Below, one piece after another: positions 4,987 to 5,975 of a stretch of 5,975 bases of DNA (positions are counted from its first letter, which is position 1; each line of letters starts with the position of its first letter). The notes under the pieces are model-generated. The model had not been told where the DNA came from and searched no databases. It worked only from the letters and a program-made list of their open reading frames with translations. Location of the stretch: assembly GCA_009782865.1 (NCBI GenBank), contig WRIF01000107.1, positions 1-5,975 on the forward strand, given 5' to 3'. This DNA is from Promicromonosporaceae bacterium (GTDB lineage Bacteria > Actinomycetota > Actinomycetes > Actinomycetales > Cellulomonadaceae). Made by a program: the position numbers and the translations under genes.

Positions 4987-5022
4987 GATCAAGCGTGTGC
5001 AAGCACGCGCCCATCGCTGATC
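4987..5022 (-). other. Imperfect two-part hairpin after tRNA-Gln
   Basis: An outer stem GATCA/TGATC (4987-4991 with 5018-5022) encloses an inner stem GCGTG/CACGC (4993-4997 with 5004-5008). It begins four bases after the tRNA-Gln 3' end. As with both tRNA-Glu genes, the tRNA is followed at once by a GC-rich hairpin. Confidence 0.35.
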
Positions 5023-5026
5023 TTCG

Positions 5027-5098
5027 CTGGGCTACCAGGACTCGAACCTAGACTAAATGAACCAGAATCACTCGTGCTGCCAATTACACCATAGCCCA
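5027..5098 (-). tRNA. tRNA-Gln (anticodon CUG)
   Basis: Delivers glutamine at CAG codons. It is 72 bases long. The acceptor TGGGCTA pairs with TAGCCCA, and the discriminator is G, as in other bacterial tRNA-Gln. The D-arm begins ATGGTGTAATTGGCAGCAC. The anticodon stem AGTGA/TCATT includes one G-U pair around the loop TTCTGGT, giving CTG. The T-loop is TTCGAGT. CCA is not encoded (CGA follows). It is the first gene of the tRNA cluster, 65 bp after the uvrB stop. Confidence 0.96.
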
Positions 5099-5100
5099 AT

Positions 5101-5112
5101 GGCCCGAAGGCC
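5101..5112 (-). other. UUCG-tetraloop mini-hairpin before tRNA-Gln
   Basis: The minus strand reads GGCC-TTCG-GGCC, which gives the very stable C(UUCG)G tetraloop on a 4-bp stem, two bases before the tRNA 5' end. It may help RNase P access or 5' leader folding. This is inference only. Confidence 0.4.
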
Positions 5113-5120
5113 GAGCCGAA

Positions 5121-5150
5121 ACTCTACCCTGTCCGGGGCCACCAGGCCAA
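5121..5150 (-). promoter_or_regulatory. Candidate promoter of the tRNA cluster
   Basis: TTGGCC (5150-5145, 4 of 6 matches to TTGACA), an 18-bp spacer, then TAGAGT (5126-5121, 4 of 6 matches to TATAAT). Transcription would start about 15-17 bases before tRNA-Gln. It lies wholly in the uvrB-tRNA gap. The boxes are weak, so read-through from uvrB remains possible. Confidence 0.4.
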
Positions 5151-5163
5151 ATCCGGCGAGAGG

Positions 5164-5975
5164 CTACTTGGTGGCCGCCTGCATCTGCCGCAGCTCGCGC
5201 TTCATGTCAGCGATCTCGTCCCGCAGCCGGGCGGCCAACTCGAACTGCAACTCCCCCGCCGCCGCGCGCATCTGCTCGGAGAGCTCCTCGATCAGCGCCA
5301 TCATCTCGCCCTCGGCCCCGGGCAGCTTTCGGCGGGGCGCGGCGGAGTCCTTGGGCCCCTTGCCGGCGCCGCGTGCCCGGCGGTAGCCACCGGCCAGCAG
5401 CTCCTGGGTGTCGAGATCCTCGCGGGCCAGCATGTCCGTGACGTCCGCGATCTTCTTGCGCAGCGGCTGCGGGTCGATGCCCTTTTCGGTGTTGTAGGCG
5501 ATCTGCTTGGCGCGGCGGCGCTCGGTCTCGTCGAGGGCTAGACGCATGGCCGGGGTGATCTTGTCGGCGTACATGTGCACCTGCCCGGAGACGTTGCGGG
5601 CGGCGCGGCCGATGGTCTGGATGAGGGAGCGGCCCGAGCGCAGGAAGCCCTCCTTGTCCGCATCCAGGATTGCCACCAGGGACACCTCGGGCAGGTCGAG
5701 GCCCTCGCGCAGCAGGTTGATGCCCACCAGCACATCGAACTGACCGAGCCGCAGTTCCCGCAGCAGTTCCACGCGGCGCAGGGTGTCAACATCGGAGTGC
5801 AGGTACTGGACCTTCACGCCCTTCTCCACCAGGTAGTCGGTGAGGTCCTCGGCCATCTTCTTGGTGAGGGTGGTGACCAGCACCCGCTCGTCGCGGTCCA
5901 CCCGGTCGCGGATCTCGCCCAGCAGGTCGTCGATCTGGCCGGTGGTGGGCTTGACCACCACCTCCGGGTCGATCA
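5164..5975 (-). CDS. uvrB: UvrABC system protein B, C-terminal part (5' end outside window)
   Basis: DNA-damage-recognition helicase subunit of nucleotide excision repair. It is loaded by UvrA and recruits UvrC. The last 269 of about 670-700 residues are visible. The second helicase domain is clear: [10 protein letters not shown] near residue 35, then helicase motif [15 protein letters not shown] (84-97), [12 protein letters not shown], and motif [10 protein letters not shown] (119-126). The UvrB-specific [17 protein letters not shown] follows. After a variable linker of about 35 residues comes the C-terminal UVR motif (about 223-262, [28 protein letters not shown]), which binds UvrC. The stop is at 5164-5166. 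The reading frame is intact throughout. The tRNA-Gln gene begins 65 bp downstream on the same strand. Confidence 0.97.
   Translation of the reverse strand, partial: IDPEVVVKPTTGQIDDLLGEIRDRVDRDERVLVTTLTKKMAEDLTDYLVEKGVKVQYLHSDVDTLRRVELLRELRLGQFDVLVGINLLREGLDLPEVSLVAILDADKEGFLRSGRSLIQTIGRAARNVSGQVHMYADKITPAMRLALDETERRRAKQIAYNTEKGIDPQPLRKKIADVTDMLAREDLDTQELLAGGYRRARGAGKGPKDSAAPRRKLPGAEGEMMALIEELSEQMRAAAGELQFELAARLRDEIADMKRELRQMQAATK

Overview
This window looks like chromosomal DNA from a high-GC Gram-positive bacterium (Actinomycetota). The G+C content is high, codon use is strongly GC-ending, the tRNA genes carry no encoded CCA end, and a leaderless promoter, an actinobacterial-style ROK regulator and a lipoprotein binding protein are present. 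I cannot name the genus with confidence. Every gene I can support lies on the minus strand, so the biological order runs from high to low coordinates.

Reading in the direction of transcription: (1) 5975-5164 is the 3' part of uvrB (excision-nuclease subunit B). (2) 5150-4666 is a tRNA cluster: tRNA-Gln(CUG), then two identical tRNA-Glu(CUC) genes, separated by spacers full of GC-rich hairpins. (3) 4665-4325 is a non-coding stretch of about 340 bp. It holds a 13-bp hairpin, two members of a structured repeat family whose outer stem copies the tRNA-Glu acceptor stem, another hairpin, and then a promoter with an inverted-repeat operator. (4) 4324-3173 is a ROK-family sugar-responsive regulator. 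(5) 3123-1762 is a solute-binding lipoprotein with a four-unit pentapeptide linker. (6) 1691-747 and 750-1 (cut by the window edge) are the two membrane permeases of a CUT1-type carbohydrate ABC importer.

The ROK gene and the three transporter genes probably form one sugar-uptake operon. The gaps are short (49 bp, then 70 bp with a hairpin, then a 4-base overlap) and the only convincing promoter is the one before the ROK gene. The likely logic is that the regulator sits on the inverted repeat over the -10 region and represses itself and the importer until a sugar ligand binds. A hairpin after the binding-protein gene would keep that protein more abundant than the permeases. No ATPase gene is visible; many actinobacterial CUT1 importers use one shared ATPase (MsiK type) encoded elsewhere. 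The sugar cannot be identified from this sequence.

The gene content is ordinary. The less ordinary parts are the leaderless promoter with its operator, the acceptor-stem-like repeats around the tRNA-Glu genes, and the 15-bp tandem repeat in the lipoprotein linker. I see no evidence for a new multi-gene system.
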